DNA of 64,000 nt from Aquibaculum sediminis (GTDB lineage Bacteria; Pseudomonadota; Alphaproteobacteria; Kiloniellales; DSM-21159): assembly GCF_040712085.1 (NCBI RefSeq), contig NZ_JBFCVK010000002.1:459386-523385 (forward strand), given 5' to 3'. A program made the position numbers and the translations under genes. Positions 60,680 through 64,000 of the stretch are shown in pieces; positions within the stretch are counted from its first letter, which is position 1; each line of letters starts with the position of its first letter. A model generated the notes under the pieces. That model worked only from the letters and a program-made list of their open reading frames with translations. It was not told the origin of the DNA and searched no databases.

Positions 60680-61449
60680 GCCCGGCGAGCGAACCCTGGC
60701 GGCCGCGGCGCCTGCTGCTCAGCCTGTCGGAGGAGAGCGATCCCGGGCCCTTGCTGACGCGCATGGCCGGGCTGGCCCATTCGCTCGAAACCGAGGTCAT
60801 GGGTGTCCTGGTCGAGGAGGCGGCGCTCTACGACCTGGCGGCGCTGGCCTTCAGCACGGAAATGGGCGCGGTGACGCGCCGGCCGCATCACCTGGAGGCA
60901 GCGGAACTGGCGGCGCGAGCACGGCGACAGGAGGCTGCCGTGCGTCGCGCACTGGAAGGGCTGGGCGAGCGGCTGGGGAGGCCGGTGCCGCTGGAGGTTC
61001 TGCGCGGACATCGTCTCGACCCTTTGCGCCGCGCAGGACGCGAGGATCTGGTTTTCTCCGCGGGAGCGCTTGCCCTGCTGGAAGACCGCACTGAAGCCAC
61101 CGTGATGCTGGAATGCCTGCGGCACACCGCCGGTTTCCTCTTGTCTCCGCTGCGCGGCGGCGCCGCACCGGGGCCGCTGGTGGCGAGTTTCTCCAGTCAG
61201 GCAATGGCTGAGTCCCTTCTGCCGGGCTTGCAGCGCCTGGCCGGGGCGGCCGGGATGGACGTGCAGATCACGGCCGGCGGTTTCGACAGCCTGCTGGCCG
61301 GTGTCCACCTGGCCGAACGTGCGCGCGCCAGCCTTCTGGTGGCAGACCTGCCAGGCGGGGCCGGCCCGGAGCATGTGCGCGCCCTGCGCCTTGCCTTGCG
61401 GCGTTTGACCTGCCCCCTGCTGCTGGTTTCCAGCGATACGGAGGGGTGA
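60676..61449 (+). CDS. Hypothetical protein, UspA-like fold suspected
   Basis: A 257-aa soluble protein overlapping the protease stop by four bases. The start RRLLLSLSEESDPGPLLTRM and LAHSLETEVMGVLVEEAALYDLA, here split, resemble the first strand and helix of universal stress domains. A second domain begins near GPLVASFSSQAMAESLLPGL and ends LTCPLLLVSSD, like a Usp end strand, but the ATP-binding glycine motif is missing. It therefore may be a degenerate tandem Usp protein. Coupling with the Lon-like protease suggests a shared stress role. Function not known. Confidence 0.7.
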   Translation: MSPASEPWRPRRLLLSLSEESDPGPLLTRMAGLAHSLETEVMGVLVEEAALYDLAALAFSTEMGAVTRRPHHLEAAELAARARRQEAAVRRALEGLGERLGRPVPLEVLRGHRLDPLRRAGREDLVFSAGALALLEDRTEATVMLECLRHTAGFLLSPLRGGAAPGPLVASFSSQAMAESLLPGLQRLAGAAGMDVQITAGGFDSLLAGVHLAERARASLLVADLPGGAGPEHVRALRLALRRLTCPLLLVSSDTEG

Positions 61450-61455
61450 GCCTGA

Positions 61456-62826
61456 CTAAAGCAGGCCCAGGGAGCGCAGCAGGATCAGCAGGATGGCGCA
61501 GGGGATGATGTAGCGCAGCAGTATGAGCCAGAGGCGGGCCCAGAAACCTTCCACCAGGTCCGCTTCCGCGATCGCCTCGCGCTCGGACCAGACCCAGCCG
61601 ACCAGCAGGGCAAGTCCACTGCCGGCCACTGGCAGCAGAAAGTTCGAGACGGCGTGGTCGATGGTATCCAGGATTCCGCGCCCGGCCAGTTGCACCGACT
61701 CCCAAGGCCCGAAGCCCAGTGAGGAGGGAACGCCGAGCAGGAAAACGGTTGCACCCAGCAACAGCGTTGCCTGGCGCCGGGATAGCGCCAGCACCCGCAT
61801 TGCCCAGGCCACCGGAACCTCGAGAAGTGACACGGCAGAGGTCAGCGCGGCCGCTGCCAGCAGGAAGAAGAAGGCCAGCGCCACGCCGCTGCCGCCGGGC
61901 ATGGTCGAAAAGACCTGCGGCAGAACGACGAAGGCCAGAACCGGGCCCTGCGCCGGTGCCATGCCGAAGGCAAAGACCGCCGGGAAGATGGCAAGGCCGG
62001 CGATGATGGCGAAAAGCACATCACCTGTGGCCACGGCTCCGGCGGCCGAGGGCAGGCGATGCTCGCGGCCGAGATAGCCGCCGTAGGTGACCAGCACGCC
62101 CATGGCGAGGCTGAGGGAAAAGAAGGCCTGGCCCAGTGCAGCCAGATAGACCGCGGGATCGGACAGGGCGGACCAGTCGGGGGACAGAAGGAAGGCCACG
62201 CCGGCCGCTGAACCGGGCAGGCTCATGGCGTAAATCGCCAGTCCGACCACTGTCACGCCCAGCAAGGGCATGACGAGGCGGCTGAGCCGCTCCAGGCCGC
62301 CGCGCACGCCTGCCATCACGACCCAGACTGTGATCGCCATGAAAAGGAAATGCCAGAAGAGTGGCTCGACGGGATCGGCGATCAGGTTCTGGAAGCGCTT
62401 GCCGTGGTCTCCCGACTGTTGCGGCAGCAGCAGGCCCAGCAGGTAGTCCGTCAGATAGCTGAGCGTCCAGCCGGCGATCACGGAGTAGTAGCTGAGGATG
62501 AGCGTCGATCCCAGAACGGCCAGCATGCCGAAATGCCTCAGCGGGCTGCGCGGCGCTGCGCGTCGAAAGGCATGCCCCACATCGCCCTGACAACTGCGGC
62601 CCAGCGAGAACTCCGCCAGCAGCAACGGCAGCCCGAGCAGCAGCACGGCGCCGAGATACACCAGCAGGAATGCGCCGCCGCCGTTGTCTCCGGCCACGTA
62701 GGAGAAGCGCCAAATGTTGCCCAACCCGACGGCGGAGCCCAGCGTGGCGAGGATGAAGGCGGTTTTGGTGCTCCACTGTTCGCGGGGAGCAGCGGGCGGT
62801 TGTGAAGGGGAGGGTTGCGCGGTCAT
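61456..62826 (-). CDS. Sodium-dependent transporter, NSS/SLC6 family
   Basis: A 456-aa inner-membrane symporter with about eleven to twelve helices. The first helix ATLGSAVGLGNIWRFSYVAG and GGGAFLLVYLGAVLLLGLPL are the LeuT-fold sodium and substrate site signature, followed by LAEFSLGR. The length is typical of bacterial tryptophan or leucine-type NSS members. The substrate, probably an amino acid, cannot be told. It is divergent from the universal stress gene (142 bp) and convergent with the Usp-like gene. A low-similarity tail ends LLILLRSLGLL. Confidence 0.9.
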   Translation of the reverse strand: MTAQPSPSQPPAAPREQWSTKTAFILATLGSAVGLGNIWRFSYVAGDNGGGAFLLVYLGAVLLLGLPLLLAEFSLGRSCQGDVGHAFRRAAPRSPLRHFGMLAVLGSTLILSYYSVIAGWTLSYLTDYLLGLLLPQQSGDHGKRFQNLIADPVEPLFWHFLFMAITVWVVMAGVRGGLERLSRLVMPLLGVTVVGLAIYAMSLPGSAAGVAFLLSPDWSALSDPAVYLAALGQAFFSLSLAMGVLVTYGGYLGREHRLPSAAGAVATGDVLFAIIAGLAIFPAVFAFGMAPAQGPVLAFVVLPQVFSTMPGGSGVALAFFFLLAAAALTSAVSLLEVPVAWAMRVLALSRRQATLLLGATVFLLGVPSSLGFGPWESVQLAGRGILDTIDHAVSNFLLPVAGSGLALLVGWVWSEREAIAEADLVEGFWARLWLILLRYIIPCAILLILLRSLGLL

Positions 62827-62894
62827 GCAGGAGGCCTGTGTGTAGGTCGCTGGAACAGAAAGCGCCCATTCTGCCTTCAGGCTTGACGGGGCAC

Positions 62895-62908
62895 TTGATC
62901 TGTCTCAA
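62895..62908. promoter_or_regulatory. FNR/FixK-type box upstream of the universal stress gene
   Basis: TTGATCTGTCTCAA matches TTGAT-N4-ATCAA at nine of ten positions. Its centre lies about 41-45 bp before a likely start point set by CTATAA at 62934-62939, the position expected for FNR class II activation. It is 60 bp upstream of the ATG of the downstream gene, and could also affect the divergent NSS transporter. Confidence 0.55.
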
Positions 62909-62968
62909 GGCAGGCGGCGCGGGAGCCTGCATGCTATAAGCCGAATGGTAACAAAAGGATGAGTCGAT

Positions 62969-63832
62969 ATGCCCATCGCATCCATCCTGGCGCTTGTGGA
63001 AGGCGACGAGAGCAGCCCCGGACTGGTCCGGGCGGCCTTCGAACTCGCCCAGCGTCACGATGCCTACCTCGAAGTGCTGCATGTGCGGCCCGACCCGCGC
63101 GATGCCATTCCCTTGATGGGCGACGGCATGACCGGTGCCATGGTCACGCGGGTCATGACCGAGATCCGCGAACGCAGCGAGACGCAGGCAGCGGAAGCGC
63201 GCCGGCTCTTCGAGGAGGCCTGCGAAATGGCTGATCTGCCGGTGCGCGATGCCGACGAGCAGGAACCGCGCCGCGGGCGCGCGGCCTGGCGCATGGTGGA
63301 GGGGCGGCCTGAGACGGCGTTGGTCAACTGCGGCCTCTTGTTCGACCTGGTGATGATTGCCCGCCCCGACCCGGAAAAGGAGGGGGGTGCTGCCTCGGGA
63401 CTGGAGACGGCCCTCTTCGAGGTCGGCGGCCCGGTCCTGGTGGTGCCCCCGGACTACACAGGTCGGATCGGCGAGCGGGCGATCGTAGCATGGAACGGCA
63501 AACGCGAGTCGGCACGGGCCATCACCGCTGCCCTGCCGCTGCTCAAACGTGCCAAGGCGGTGCGGGTGCTGAGCGTGGCCGAAGGCGGTCGCAGCGCCGA
63601 TCCGCATGGCGCGGCCCAACGGCTCGCTCTCCATCACATTGATGCCGAGGCTGTGGAAGTGCCCGAAGGCCAGGCAGCCGGCGAGGCGCTGCTCCAGGAA
63701 ATCTCGGCCCAGCACGCAGACCTGCTGGTCATGGGCGCCTACGGCCACAGTCGGCTGCGTCAGTTCGTGGTCGGCGGCGTCACGCGGCGCCTCCTGGCCG
63801 AGGCCCCGGTGCCCGTGCTCATGGCACACTGA
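62969..63832 (+). CDS. Universal stress protein, tandem UspA domains
   Basis: A 287-aa cytoplasmic protein with two Usp domains: residues about 1-150 (ASILALVEGDESSPGLVRAA) and about 160-285. The second ends in the ATP-binding pattern GAYGHSRLRQFVVGGVT, then LLAEAPVPVLMAH; the first lacks it. Such proteins raise survival under energy or oxygen limitation. The promoter holds an FNR-type box, consistent with low-oxygen induction. It is the last complete gene before an IS110-type remnant 89 bp downstream. A hairpin follows the stop. Confidence 0.9.
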   Translation: MPIASILALVEGDESSPGLVRAAFELAQRHDAYLEVLHVRPDPRDAIPLMGDGMTGAMVTRVMTEIRERSETQAAEARRLFEEACEMADLPVRDADEQEPRRGRAAWRMVEGRPETALVNCGLLFDLVMIARPDPEKEGGAASGLETALFEVGGPVLVVPPDYTGRIGERAIVAWNGKRESARAITAALPLLKRAKAVRVLSVAEGGRSADPHGAAQRLALHHIDAEAVEVPEGQAAGEALLQEISAQHADLLVMGAYGHSRLRQFVVGGVTRRLLAEAPVPVLMAH

Positions 63833-63845
63833 CAAGGTCAGCGGT

Positions 63846-63873
63846 CCGGTCTACCGCGCTGAAAGTAGACCGG
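63846..63873 (+). terminator. Hairpin after the universal stress gene
   Basis: CCGGTCTAC (63846-63854) pairs perfectly with GTAGACCGG (63865-63873), 13 bases after the stop. A T run is lacking, so it is a weak terminator candidate, or a feature at the end of the insertion element beside it. Confidence 0.45.
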
Positions 63874-63920
63874 ATTCGCGCGTTCAATCTGGAGCCTTGT
63901 AGCTAGAGTATCCGTGTTGA

Positions 63921-64000
63921 TCAAGAAGGAAAGTTGACCCATGGACGCTGATCTCTGAGGAGGGCGTTTGCGAGGATCACGAGCTTGCGCATGATGGCTG
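63921..64000 (-). mobile_element. IS110-family transposase, C-terminal fragment cut by the window edge
   Basis: On the minus strand the last 25 codons read AIMRKLVILANALLRDQRPW followed by VNFPS and TGA at 63921-63923. The MRKL...LANALLRD ending is the typical C-terminus of IS110/IS116-type transposases with the Transposase_20 domain. The gene continues beyond 64000, so intactness cannot be judged. The element's end must lie between the universal stress gene stop (63832) and 63921. IS110 elements lack clear terminal repeats, so no boundary can be set. Confidence 0.65.

Noticed and set aside
62021..63835. A 604-codon minus-strand frame spanning the NSS and Usp genes
   Set aside because: It is antisense to the universal stress gene, crosses the divergent promoter with the FNR-type box and has no recognisable domain.

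Overview
The window is GC-rich DNA (about two thirds GC by eye) from an alphaproteobacterium. Support for this comes from a ChpT-type histidine phosphotransferase, a Mg-type HemB, an RNase E ending in a GWW motif, DUF3553, a Tad/Cpa pilus locus and the DUF3305/DUF3306 formate dehydrogenase genes. The ectoine-degradation genes suggest a marine, halophilic or rhizosphere lifestyle, and the gene mix fits Rhodospirillales-like lineages. I cannot name a genus. Coding density is high, and no rRNA, tRNA or CRISPR array was seen.

Layout. 1-7300: a branched-chain amino-acid-type ABC transporter (livM partial, livH, SBP), then an ectoine/hydroxyectoine catabolic cluster: an Lrp-type regulator (doeX-like), doeB, a eutB-like dehydratase and a GntR/FCD regulator on the minus strand, with doeA divergent. 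7400-13400: a TrkH potassium transporter, an NlpC/P60 hydrolase, a multi-cluster ferredoxin-like protein and an agmatinase. 13600-24300: a formate dehydrogenase island: fdhD, mobA, DUF3305, DUF3306, a TorD chaperone, a small Tat protein, the molybdo-catalytic subunit, the FeS subunit, a small lipoprotein, a cytochrome b subunit, a WD40-cytochrome c fusion and a 40-aa membrane peptide. 24460-28940: a second, NAD-linked formate dehydrogenase (fdsA and a NuoE-NuoF fusion) on the opposite strand. 29000-33300: DUF3553, chpT, a Tat-type iron-binding protein behind a Fur-like promoter, and a DegP protease. 33500-45770: a Tad (Flp) pilus locus arranged as two divergent blocks. 46290-51530: rne, then accC-accB-aroQ on the minus strand. 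52100-56450: an ammonium transporter with a small membrane partner behind a sigma-54-like promoter, a cobalt-type nitrile hydratase operon, and carbonic anhydrase. 56450-63830: hemB, then a stress cluster (host-attachment-family protein, Lon-like protease, Usp-like protein, an NSS transporter and a universal stress protein) with FNR-like boxes. The right edge cuts the 3' end of an IS110-type transposase gene.

How it fits together. The two formate dehydrogenases give two routes for formate electrons, one to the quinone pool across the membrane and one to NAD+, and both need the shared molybdenum-cofactor steps (FdhD, MobA). The ectoine, ammonium and nitrile genes point to scavenging of nitrogen compounds. 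A family of about 95-bp intergenic palindromes occurs five times between 24 and 37 kb.

The most interesting items are the WD40-cytochrome c fusion with its tiny downstream peptide, the paired operators in the ectoine cluster, the sigma-54-driven amt with an uncharacterised partner, and the FNR-like stress cluster. I found no clearly new defence or mobile system.
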